Source of the DNA: Pseudomonas fulva NBRC 16637 = DSM 17717
GTDB taxonomy: Bacteria > Pseudomonadota > Gammaproteobacteria > Pseudomonadales > Pseudomonadaceae
Direction of reading: 5' to 3'
Length of the DNA: 64,000 nucleotides
Assembly (NCBI RefSeq): GCF_000730565.1
Contig: NZ_BBIQ01000020.1
Location: 1-64,000, forward strand
Below are positions 8,857-16,648 of this stretch, in pieces. The stretch's first letter is position 1. Each line of letters starts with the position of its first letter. The notes beneath the pieces are model-generated. The model worked only from the letters and a program-made list of their open reading frames with translations, did no database searches and was not told where the DNA came from. The position numbers and the translations under genes are program-made.

Positions 8857-9669
8857 ATGTCGACTGTCCTGATCACCGGTTGCTCCAGCGGCATTGGCCG
8901 CGCCCTGGCCGATGCGTTTCGCGATGCCGGTCATCAGGTCTGGGCCACCGCCCGCCAGGCTGAAGATGTAGCGCGCCTGGCCGCTGCGGGCTTCGTTGCC
9001 CGACAACTGGATGTCAACGACCCACACGCCCTGGCCCTGCTCGCGCAGGAGCTCGATGCACTGGACATCCTGATCAACAACGCCGGCTACGGCGCCATGG
9101 GGCCGCTGCTCGATGGCGGGGTCGACGCCCTGCAGCGCCAGTTCCAGACAAACGTGTTCGCGCTGGTCGGCGTGACACGTGCACTGTTCCCCCAGTTGCG
9201 TCGCGCCAAAGGCCTGGTGGTGAACATCGGCAGTGTCTCCGGGGTGCTGGTCACGCCGTTCGCCGGCGCCTACTGCGCCTCCAAGGCCGCCGTGAAGGCC
9301 TTGAGCGACGCCTTGCGCCTGGAGCTTGCGCCGTTGGGCATACGCGTGATGGAGGTGCAGCCTGGAGCGATTGCCTCGCAGTTCGCCAGTCACGCCCAGC
9401 AGCAGGCGCAGCAGGTGCTTGCGCCTGAATCGCCGTGGTGGCCATTGCGTGAACACATTCAAGCCCGGGCCCGCGCCTCGCTCGACCGGCCAACACCGGC
9501 AGCGGTCTTTGCCCAGGGCGTGCTGAAAGCGACCCAGCGTTCGCCAGTGCCAGCACGGGTGCGGCTGGGCAACGGCAGCACTGCCTTGCCACTGATGGCC
9601 TGCCTGGTGCCGCAGCGTTTACTGGACAAGGTGCTGCGCAAACGGTTTGGCTTGTCACGAACGCTGTAG
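8857..9669 (+). CDS. SDR family NAD(P)-dependent oxidoreductase
   Basis: 270 residues from the ATG at 8857; the frame is open upstream, but the Rossmann start STVLITGCSSGIG directly follows this methionine. Classical short-chain dehydrogenase motifs are present: TGxxxGIG (residues 7-14), the NNAGYG block, a catalytic Ser in NIGSVSG and YCASK with the Tyr/Lys pair. The C-terminal part resembles the retinol/17-beta-hydroxysteroid dehydrogenase-like bacterial SDRs. Substrate cannot be told from sequence. It ends 21 bases before the convergent stop of the efflux lipoprotein gene. Confidence 0.9.
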   Translation: MSTVLITGCSSGIGRALADAFRDAGHQVWATARQAEDVARLAAAGFVARQLDVNDPHALALLAQELDALDILINNAGYGAMGPLLDGGVDALQRQFQTNVFALVGVTRALFPQLRRAKGLVVNIGSVSGVLVTPFAGAYCASKAAVKALSDALRLELAPLGIRVMEVQPGAIASQFASHAQQQAQQVLAPESPWWPLREHIQARARASLDRPTPAAVFAQGVLKATQRSPVPARVRLGNGSTALPLMACLVPQRLLDKVLRKRFGLSRTL

Positions 9670-9690
9670 GGCGGTGACGGCGCCGCGCAC

Positions 9691-11199
9691 TCAGACCTTG
9701 TCGAACGCCTGCCACCCTCCGCCGAGCGCTTTGTACAGCCCCACGAGCGCCTGGGATACTGCGGCAGCGCTGTCGATCCACTGCTCTTCGCTGGCCAGCA
9801 AGGCCGACTGCACGGTCAGTACATTGAGAAAATCCACCGCACCTTCCACGTATTGACGCTGGGCCGTTTCCAGGGCGATGCGGTTCTGGCGCACGGCTTC
9901 GGCGAGGCGATCGCGACGCAGCTGGCTGGCGTTGTAAAGGCGCAGCACATCATCGATTTCATGCCAGGCCCCCAGCACCACCTTGCGGTAGTTCAGGGCC
10001 GCTTCCTGCTGCTGCGCCTGGCGCAGTGCCAAGGTGCCCTTGAGGCGACCGCCTTCGAAAATCGGCAGCGACAGCTGCGGTCCGAAGGCGAAGCGGCGAG
10101 AGTCCCAGGCACCGAAGTCAGCCAGTTGCATGGCCTGGAAGCCCACGTTGCCAGACAGCCGGATACGCGGATAAAAATCTGCCTTGGCCACGCCGATGCT
10201 GGCCGTGGCAGCATGCAGGCGCGCCTGGGCCTGGCGGATGTCCGGACGCCGCTCGGCCAGTTCCGAAGGCACGCCGATGGCGAACGTCTGCTGCGGGTCG
10301 GGTAGCTCACCAGCTTGCAGCAGGCTGTCCTGCAGACTGCGTGGGGGCTCGGCCGCCAGCAGGCTCAAGGCATTGATCAAATCGTCACGGCGTGCCTGCA
10401 AAGTGGGCAGGCGAGATTCGATCAAGGCGACCTGGGCGTTGGCCTGGGCCACGTCGAGCCGAGTGGCCACGCCTTCGGCCTGACGGTCTTCGGACAATTC
10501 AAGGCTGTGCCGCGCGACCTTGAGGTTGTCCTCGGTCACCTGCAACGTATGCTGCACCGCACGCAGCTGGATGTAATCACCGGCTGTTTCGGCGAGCAGG
10601 GCCAGCAGGACGCCGTTTCGGTCGTTCTCGGCGACCTCGACACTGGCGTCGGCCGCTTCGACCTGACGCCGCACACGCCCCCAGACGTCCAGCTCCCAAC
10701 CTGCCACCAAGTCACCCTGCCACAGGTTGAAGGCCGATTTACCCGCGTTGCCCGAGGGGTCGCTCAGCCCCTCGGCGCTGTTGCGGGCACGGCTGTAGCC
10801 TGCATTGGCGTCCACCGACGGCTGCTGGTCGGCGGCCACAGTACTGCGCAGCGCACGGCTTTGCAGCAAGCGGGCACTGGCGATCTGCAGATCGAGGTTG
10901 CGCGTGGCGACCTGCTCGATCAGTGCACTGAGCCGTGGATCGTGAAAGCTGTCCCACCAGCGCAACTGGATGGGCTCGGCCACAGGTTGGCTGGGCGCGT
11001 GTTCACCCTGCAACGGGTCCCACTGCTGGGGCGCCTGGGCGTCAGGGCGCTGGAAGTCCGGGCCAAGGGTACAGCCCGTGAGCAGTGCAGCGAGCAGTAC
11101 GGCTGCAGGGGTCTTTGTCCTGAAACGCGTGACGGGCCGCGATGAACTGACTACTTGTGGGCGGGCGGGTGCAGGGCTCTGCGCGTGAGCGATGTTCAT
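9691..11199 (-). CDS. Efflux outer membrane lipoprotein (NodT/OprM family)
   Basis: 502 residues. This is the outer-membrane channel component of a tripartite drug efflux system. A lipobox LLTGC (Cys43) after a long N-terminal extension indicates a lipoprotein, and the body shows the two OEP repeats with family blocks WWDSFHDPRL, LDIGVPSEL-type ERRPDIRQAQARL and ENDRNGVLLALLAE. The start ATG overlaps the stop of the upstream HlyD-type adaptor gene by four bases (ATGA), so the two are translationally coupled. Third gene of the MFS-HlyD-channel operon. Confidence 0.94.
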   Translation of the reverse strand: MNIAHAQSPAPARPQVVSSSRPVTRFRTKTPAAVLLAALLTGCTLGPDFQRPDAQAPQQWDPLQGEHAPSQPVAEPIQLRWWDSFHDPRLSALIEQVATRNLDLQIASARLLQSRALRSTVAADQQPSVDANAGYSRARNSAEGLSDPSGNAGKSAFNLWQGDLVAGWELDVWGRVRRQVEAADASVEVAENDRNGVLLALLAETAGDYIQLRAVQHTLQVTEDNLKVARHSLELSEDRQAEGVATRLDVAQANAQVALIESRLPTLQARRDDLINALSLLAAEPPRSLQDSLLQAGELPDPQQTFAIGVPSELAERRPDIRQAQARLHAATASIGVAKADFYPRIRLSGNVGFQAMQLADFGAWDSRRFAFGPQLSLPIFEGGRLKGTLALRQAQQQEAALNYRKVVLGAWHEIDDVLRLYNASQLRRDRLAEAVRQNRIALETAQRQYVEGAVDFLNVLTVQSALLASEEQWIDSAAAVSQALVGLYKALGGGWQAFDKV

Positions 11200-12269
11200 C
11201 GGGCTGTCACCCCGCTGCCTGCCAGCTTATCGCCTTGGGTATCGCGGGTCGTGTCGATGGTCGCTTCGACCGACATGCCGACACGCAGGCGGGTCAACAA
11301 CGGCTGCCCGTCATCGAAGACGATCTTCACCGGAATACGCTGGACCACCTTGGTGAAATTGCCGGTGGCGTTGTCCGGCTTCACAGCGGAGAACGTCACC
11401 CCTGTGGCCGGAGCGATGCTTTCGACGTGTCCATGGAGTTGTTCATCGGCAAAGGTATCGACGCTGATGCTGACCGGCTGACCAGGCTGCACGTGGGTCA
11501 ATTGGGTTTCCTGGAAGTTGCCCACCACATAGGCCTGTTGCAGGGGCACCACCGACAACAGTCGCGCCCCTGGGTTGACGTAGGCCCCGATGCGCAACGC
11601 ACGCTCACCGACCATGCCGTCCACCGGCGCCGTGATGCGGGTATAGGAGAGGTCCAGCCGGGCCTTTTCCACCCCGGCTTCGGCGCGCTTGAGCTGGCCA
11701 TCGGCGCTGGCGACCTGGGCGGCGAGGATGTCCACCTGCTTGCGTGCAGCCACCGAAGCTGCGCGGGCATTGGCCAGGCGGGCACGGGCCTGGTCCACGG
11801 CGCTGCGCGCTTGCTGAGCGTTTTGCACGGTACCGGCGCCCTGCTCGGCCAGGCGCCCGTAGCGGCGCACCTCATGATCGGCGAACGCCGCCTCGGCTTC
11901 GGCGGCTTTTACCGCTGCCTGGGCCTGGGCAATCAGCGCGTCCTGGCGGTCGAGGGTGGCGCGGGCATCGGTGCTCTGGGCCTTGGCCACCAGCAGCTGC
12001 GCCTGGGCAGCGTCCAGGGCAGCCTGGTAATCACGGGCATCGATGGTGGCCAGCAGTTGGCCGGCCTTGACCTGCTGGTTGTCCGCGACCAGCACCTGCG
12101 TGATGAAGCCAGCGACTTTGGGCGCGACCACGGTGTAGTCGGCGGTCACGTAGGCATCGTTGGTGCTCTGCCGGTGATCGCTGCCCACCAGCCAGGGGCC
12201 GACGAGGGCGGCCAGCACGGCCACGGCCAGCACAGCGCCGATGAACAGGGTTTTACGGTGGATGGTCAT
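11196..12269 (-). CDS. HlyD/EmrA family membrane fusion protein
   Basis: 357 residues with one N-terminal transmembrane segment (about residues 8-27), then the periplasmic adaptor: a barrel-sandwich half (NDAYVTADYTVVAPKVAGFI), a coiled-coil hairpin of about 110 residues rich in Ala/Gln (residues 80-190), the second lipoyl half and a beta-barrel (ITAPVDGMVGERALRIGAYV). It links the MFS pump to the outer membrane channel in an EmrAB-TolC-like system. It lies 27 bases after the MFS gene and overlaps the channel gene by four bases. Confidence 0.94.
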   Translation of the reverse strand: MTIHRKTLFIGAVLAVAVLAALVGPWLVGSDHRQSTNDAYVTADYTVVAPKVAGFITQVLVADNQQVKAGQLLATIDARDYQAALDAAQAQLLVAKAQSTDARATLDRQDALIAQAQAAVKAAEAEAAFADHEVRRYGRLAEQGAGTVQNAQQARSAVDQARARLANARAASVAARKQVDILAAQVASADGQLKRAEAGVEKARLDLSYTRITAPVDGMVGERALRIGAYVNPGARLLSVVPLQQAYVVGNFQETQLTHVQPGQPVSISVDTFADEQLHGHVESIAPATGVTFSAVKPDNATGNFTKVVQRIPVKIVFDDGQPLLTRLRVGMSVEATIDTTRDTQGDKLAGSGVTAR

Positions 12270-12296
12270 TTGGCGTTTCTCGAATTCAGACGGGGG

Positions 12297-13838
12297 TCAG
12301 GCCACCGCGCGCGGCGGATAGACCCGGGTGGGCATGACAGGGATCAGGCAGATCAGGGCCACGGCAATGACGGCCAGGACCAGGTAGAGGTCGGCCGAGG
12401 TCAGTACCAGCGCCTGGTCATGAATACGCTTGGCAAGGCTGGCAGCGTGGTCGTCCAGCAACGGGGCATTGCCCAGGCTGTCGACCAGGTGATTGGAATG
12501 AAAATGCCGACGCAGCGTGCCCAGGGCATCCAGCAGCCCGCCCGCCACGACGGCGGACAAGCCCTTGACGGTATTGAACCAGGCCGAGGCGAAGGGGCCT
12601 TCCTGGGGGCTCATGCCCGTGGTCGAGAGCATCAGCAACGGCAGGACCGCCATCGGCTGGCCGAACACCTGCAACAGGTAGAACGGGTAGAAGTCGGTGC
12701 GGATCCACTGGCTGGTGAGCAGGCTGCTGCCGATGCAGGACGCGGCCAGCATTGCCAGGCCGATACCCAGCACCCAGCGGCAGTCGACTGCGCGGATGTT
12801 GCAAAGCGCGGCGGTCAGCGGCAGGGCGATCAATTGTGGCATGGCCACCAGCAGCATCAGCGGGCTGGTCTGGGCGGGCCGGTAGCCCTGGAGCTGGGCC
12901 AGGTAGGCAGACGGCAGGCTACCCACACCCGACAGCACGATGAGTACGCCTGCGACGGTTAGCAGGGCAAAGGCCAGATTGCGCCGGCCCAGCAAGCGCA
13001 GCTGGAAAAACGGCAGGGGCTCGGACCACTCGTTGAACATGAACAGCACCAACAGCAGCAGCCCACCGCCCAGCAGCCAGCAGATCAACGGCGAATCGAA
13101 CCAGCCCCAGCGATCGCCCAGGGACAGCCCCAACACGATACCGCAGATCGCCGGCAACCCAAGCAGCACACCACGCCAGTCGAACTGCCTGAAACGCTCC
13201 AGGCGCAATGGGTCCTGCGGCAACCCCCACGCCACGCAGCCACCGGCCACCAGCGACGGCAGGATGATCTGCCAGAACGCCCAGCGCCAGCCGACGTATT
13301 CGGTCCACAGGCCAGCCAGCGGTGTACCCAGGTTGGGGCCGAAGGTGGCCGTCAAGGCGTAGCACGCCAGGCCGTAGACCTTGATGCCAGGAGGCAGGAA
13401 ACGCAGCGCCACGCTCATCAGCATCGGCGGCAGTGCACCCGAGGCGAGCCCTTGCAGCACCCGCAGCAGCATCAGGCTGTGCACGTTGGGGGCGAAGGGT
13501 TGCAGCAGACCCAGCACCGCGAAGGTACCAATGGCTGCCAAGGTGAAGCGCCGCAAGGAAAAGGTGGTCGCCAACCAGGGCGAAAAGGCCATTGCCGAGA
13601 CGGAGGCTGCGCTGTACACCGCCAGCAGCCAGGCCCCTTCATCGGCACCGATGCCCATGGCCCCGCGGATATCGGCCAGGGAAATCTTGGTCACGGACTC
13701 GTTAAGGCCCGCACAGAGCACCGCCAGCAACACGCCGAACAGCCCGACCACCACCTGCAGGCCGAACGCGCCCTGTGCGGGGGCGGCCGGTGCAGGCGTG
13801 GCAGCCAGCCCACTCGCTGAGGCAGAAACGGCATTCAT
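12297..13838 (-). CDS. DHA2-family MFS drug exporter (EmrB-like)
   Basis: 513 residues with about 14 hydrophobic segments, typical of the drug:H+ antiporter-2 family. It is the inner-membrane pump of the operon. It contains an EmrB-like first part (NESVTKISLADIRGAMGI, then WLLAVYSAASVSAMAFSPWLATTFSLRRF) and motif C-like Gly/Pro-rich helices (GTPLAGLWTEYVGWRWAFWQI). The substrate is unknown; the EmrAB arrangement suggests lipophilic or aromatic compounds. A perfect operator-like palindrome lies 89-105 bases upstream of the start, and the LysR gene lies immediately upstream on the same strand. Confidence 0.94.
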   Translation of the reverse strand: MNAVSASASGLAATPAPAAPAQGAFGLQVVVGLFGVLLAVLCAGLNESVTKISLADIRGAMGIGADEGAWLLAVYSAASVSAMAFSPWLATTFSLRRFTLAAIGTFAVLGLLQPFAPNVHSLMLLRVLQGLASGALPPMLMSVALRFLPPGIKVYGLACYALTATFGPNLGTPLAGLWTEYVGWRWAFWQIILPSLVAGGCVAWGLPQDPLRLERFRQFDWRGVLLGLPAICGIVLGLSLGDRWGWFDSPLICWLLGGGLLLLVLFMFNEWSEPLPFFQLRLLGRRNLAFALLTVAGVLIVLSGVGSLPSAYLAQLQGYRPAQTSPLMLLVAMPQLIALPLTAALCNIRAVDCRWVLGIGLAMLAASCIGSSLLTSQWIRTDFYPFYLLQVFGQPMAVLPLLMLSTTGMSPQEGPFASAWFNTVKGLSAVVAGGLLDALGTLRRHFHSNHLVDSLGNAPLLDDHAASLAKRIHDQALVLTSADLYLVLAVIAVALICLIPVMPTRVYPPRAVA

Positions 13839-13926
13839 TTAGAGACATCTCCAGCAACAATTTTACGACTGGAGCGATTTTAGGCAGGGTGAATGCTGAC
13901 GAAAACTGAATTATTGGCAGTTTTAT

Positions 13927-13943
13927 ATTGCGTCAAACGCAAT
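13927..13943. promoter_or_regulatory. LysR-type operator candidate in front of MFS efflux operon
   Basis: ATTGCG-TCAAA-CGCAAT, a perfect inverted repeat with the T-N11-A form of LysR boxes. It lies in the 115-base gap between the LysR gene and the start of the MFS gene. The same six-base arms with the same spacing occur at 14911-14927 in front of the LysR gene itself. Confidence 0.7.
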
Positions 13944-13953
13944 GATCCCATGT

Positions 13954-14859
13954 TCAAGGGTCGCTTCGGGTACAGGCCTTGATCGTCTGACGCAGCCACT
14001 GGTGGGCCGGGTCGTTGTCAAAACGTGGGTGCCAGGCCTGCATCACGTTCACTTTTTCAAGGGGTACGGGAATTTCGAAGGAGCGCAGGGGAAGCTTCAG
14101 ACGCTGGACGCTGTTCAGGATGTTGGCCGGGATCGGCAGGATCAGGTCCGAGTCAGGTAACGAGAACATCGCCGAGTGGAAGCTGGTGGTAATCAGCGCC
14201 ACCCGGCGCTCGACCCGATGGTTGGCCAGGGCCACATCGATCGGACCGTTGGCACGGCCCCGGCGCGACACGCTGATCTGCGGGAACGCGGCGAAGCGTT
14301 GTGGGGTGATGTCCTGGTCGAAGACCGGATGCTCCATGCGCGCCAGGCCGACGAAGTAGGTGCTGAACAAACTCTGCACCTTGATCTCCGGCCCCAGCTC
14401 CACGGAGGAGCTGACGATCAGGTCGATGTGGCCGTTGCGCAGCATGGCATCGTCGTCACTGCTGCCTTCGGGCACGAAACGCAGCACGGTATTGGGCGCG
14501 TCGGCCAGCATCATGCGCAGCAGCTTGGCCCCGTAGAGGGCAATGAACAGGTCGTTGGTACGCACGTTGAAGGCACGGTGCAGTTTGGACAGGTCGACGC
14601 CTTCACGGCTGCGAAACACCTGCCCGGCCTGCTCCACCAGGCCATGCACCTGCTCGCGCAGGGCCAGGGCGCGCGGCGTGGGCACCAGCCCGCGGCCAGC
14701 GCGCACCAGGATGGGGTCTCCCATGGCCTCGCGTATGCGCCCCAGCGTGCGGCTCATGGCGGCTGGGCTGAGGTTCATACGTTGTGCCGCGCCCACCACG
14801 CTGCCCTCATCGAGCAGCACATCGAGGGCGACCAGCAGGTTCATGTCAGGCAGTTGCAT
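13954..14859 (-). CDS. LysR-family transcriptional regulator of the EmrAB-type efflux operon
   Basis: 301 residues. The N-terminal winged helix-turn-helix is clear (residues about 20-45: GAAQRMNLSPAAMSRTLGRI), followed by the NodD/LinR-like substrate-binding domain; the start MQLPDMNLLVALDVLLDEGS is typical of that subgroup. Located immediately upstream of, and on the same strand as, the MFS-HlyD-channel operon. Matching palindromes precede both this gene and the operon, so it probably regulates itself and the pump. The inducer is unknown. Confidence 0.92.
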   Translation of the reverse strand: MQLPDMNLLVALDVLLDEGSVVGAAQRMNLSPAAMSRTLGRIREAMGDPILVRAGRGLVPTPRALALREQVHGLVEQAGQVFRSREGVDLSKLHRAFNVRTNDLFIALYGAKLLRMMLADAPNTVLRFVPEGSSDDDAMLRNGHIDLIVSSSVELGPEIKVQSLFSTYFVGLARMEHPVFDQDITPQRFAAFPQISVSRRGRANGPIDVALANHRVERRVALITTSFHSAMFSLPDSDLILPIPANILNSVQRLKLPLRSFEIPVPLEKVNVMQAWHPRFDNDPAHQWLRQTIKACTRSDP

Positions 14860-14910
14860 GGTCGTTTTCCGAGACGACGTTGGGAAAGGGCGATGTTAGC
14901 AGGTTGCTCG

Positions 14911-14927
14911 ATTGCGCCCGACGCAAT
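14911..14927. promoter_or_regulatory. LysR-type operator candidate in front of the LysR gene
   Basis: ATTGCG-CCCGA-CGCAAT, arms identical to the site at 13927-13943 and with the same five-base centre length. It lies 52-68 bases upstream of the LysR start and 112 bases from the divergent universal stress protein gene, so it may influence both. Confidence 0.7.
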
Positions 14928-15038
14928 GTGCTCGTGCGTGGCAGGGCCTTTATTCGCAGCCTGGGTGAGGTCGACAATGGCAGCAGCAGGCTCGGCCCTG
15001 GCCGGCAGCCCAGCCACCCCCACGATCAAGGATTCCGT

Positions 15039-15497
15039 ATGCCAAGCCCCGTGCTCATCGCCATCGACGCCTCCCCTGCTACCCAAGCGCTGCTCGCCCT
15101 GACCCGCCGCTGGTGTCGTCCTGAAGACCATACCTTGCATGTACTGCTGGCCATCGATACTTCCTTTGCCGTGCACGAACAACCGGCGCCCTACACGGCC
15201 GACGAACAAGCGCAGTACCCTGCCGCGTGCGAGGAACAGCAACAGGCCGACCATGCCCTGGGCGAGGCGGTCCGTGACTTGCAGCAGGCGGGTTTCGCCT
15301 GCCAGGGCAGCATGGTGGCCGGTCGGCCTGTAGAGGTCATCGTGGCCAAGGCCCAGGCCCTGAACTGCGAACTGATCATCATGGGGCACCGTCATCTGTC
15401 GCGATTGGGGCGACTGCTGGACCCTTCGATCAGTGCCAAGGTGATCGATCAGGTGCAGGTGCCGGTTTTGGTCGGGCCGGCTGAATGTCCCGCTTGA
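15039..15497 (+). CDS. Universal stress protein (UspA family)
   Basis: 152 residues from the ATG at 15039. UspA fold: N-terminal VLIAIDASPAT, in which the Asp is the usual nucleotide-site residue, and C-terminal ELIIMGHRHLSRLGRLLDPSISAKVIDQVQVPVLV. The latter corresponds to the G-x2-G-x9-G(S/T) ATP-binding region; here it reads GHRHLSRLGRLLDPS, with Asp-Pro before the Ser and one glycine replaced, so ATP binding is uncertain. Divergent from the LysR gene and convergent with the second HlyD gene. Cytosolic stress role by family only. Confidence 0.88.
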   Translation: MPSPVLIAIDASPATQALLALTRRWCRPEDHTLHVLLAIDTSFAVHEQPAPYTADEQAQYPAACEEQQQADHALGEAVRDLQQAGFACQGSMVAGRPVEVIVAKAQALNCELIIMGHRHLSRLGRLLDPSISAKVIDQVQVPVLVGPAECPA

Positions 15498-15582
15498 GGA
15501 GCCGGACCTTCAGGTGATTGCGGGACTTGCAGAAACGTGCCGCCCAGGCACAACGCGCTGCAGCGGCAGGTTGCCGAGTGCT

Positions 15583-16437
15583 TCACTGCGGATCGACCAC
15601 CACCGTACAGGTAGTCCCCGCTGCCAGGAAGTAACCTTCGGGCATCTGGTCGATATGGATGCGCACCGGCACCCGCTGGGCCAGGCGCACCCAGTTGAAG
15701 GTCGGGTTCACATCGGCAATCAGCTCGCGACTCTGCGGGTTGTCGCGGTCGTAGATGCCCCGGGCGATGCTCTCCACATGGCCCTGCAAGCGTTCCCCGC
15801 TCATCATCTGCAGCTCGGCAGGGTCGCCTACCTTCACATGGGGCAGCTTGGTTTCTTCGAAAAACCCGTACACCCAGAATGACGCCTCATCGACCACCGC
15901 CATCACCGCCTCGCCGGTACGTGCGTAATCGCCCTTATGAACGTTCAGGTTGGTCACATAGCCATCGACCGTGGCCACGATCCGGGTACGCTTGAGGTTC
16001 AACTCGGCAGCCGCCAGCGCCGCCTGGGCCTGCTGGTACTCGGCCAGCGCAGCGCTGGCAATGTTGCTGGCATCGTCGCGGTTTTCCTTGGAGATCACCA
16101 GGTTGTCCAGGTCGGCTCGGCGTCTGGCATTGACCCGGCGCATCTCCCAGGTGGCCTTGCGGGCGGCCACCAAGGCCTTGGCCTGTTCGACCGCCAACCG
16201 GTAGTGTTCCGGGTCGATCTGGATCAACAGGTCGCCCTTGCTGACCCGCTGGTTGTCCTTGACTGGCACATCGACCACGTAGCCAGGCACATCGGCCGCC
16301 ACGTTGATGATGTCGGCACGCACCCGGCCATCGCGTGTCCAGGGGGTGGTCATGTAATGCAGCCACAGCTGACGACCGATCACCACGGCGGCCGCCAGGA
16401 CCAGCAACGTAGCGACAAGGCTGAAGAACTTTTTCAT
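15583..16437 (-). CDS. HlyD-family periplasmic adaptor (AaeA-like)
   Basis: 284 residues with one N-terminal transmembrane helix (FFSLVATLLVLAAAVVIG). The lipoyl half is seen in TRDGRVRADIINVAADVPGYV, a hallmark of the AaeA/aromatic acid exporter adaptors, then a short coiled coil and the second half (TRIVATVDGYVTNLNVHKGDYA). It pairs with the FUSC pump and DUF1656 protein encoded directly upstream; the gap to the DUF1656 stop is 10 bases. Expected to bridge the inner membrane pump and the lipoprotein channel. Confidence 0.92.
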   Translation of the reverse strand: MKKFFSLVATLLVLAAAVVIGRQLWLHYMTTPWTRDGRVRADIINVAADVPGYVVDVPVKDNQRVSKGDLLIQIDPEHYRLAVEQAKALVAARKATWEMRRVNARRRADLDNLVISKENRDDASNIASAALAEYQQAQAALAAAELNLKRTRIVATVDGYVTNLNVHKGDYARTGEAVMAVVDEASFWVYGFFEETKLPHVKVGDPAELQMMSGERLQGHVESIARGIYDRDNPQSRELIADVNPTFNWVRLAQRVPVRIHIDQMPEGYFLAAGTTCTVVVDPQ

Positions 16438-16447
16438 CGAAGGATTC

Positions 16448-16648
16448 TCACCAGTAGAGCGACAGCGCCAGGGCGCCGAACAGGCAGACGAACAGGCTCA
16501 GGCGCAGCAGCGCCGGGTGCCAGAAGAAGCGGTAGCCATCAACGCTGGCAATGAACCGGTCAAGCCCCCAGGCCAGGCCTAGCGCAAACAGGAACATCAC
16601 GGTCAGGGTGGGCATGTACACGCCGTGGAAGGCGATTTCACGAGGCAT
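16448..16648 (-). CDS. DUF1656 small membrane protein (AaeX-like)
   Basis: 66 residues, starting MPREIAFHGVYMPTL. It has two hydrophobic helices (residues about 11-28 and 46-63) and the conserved DUF1656 pattern with FHGVYxP at the start. Genes of this family almost always lie between FUSC-type pumps and HlyD adaptors, as aaeX does. Its start lies inside the 3' end of the FUSC gene (11-base overlap), implying coupled translation. The role in the exporter is unknown; a small accessory subunit is inferred. Confidence 0.88.
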   Translation of the reverse strand: MPREIAFHGVYMPTLTVMFLFALGLAWGLDRFIASVDGYRFFWHPALLRLSLFVCLFGALALSLYW

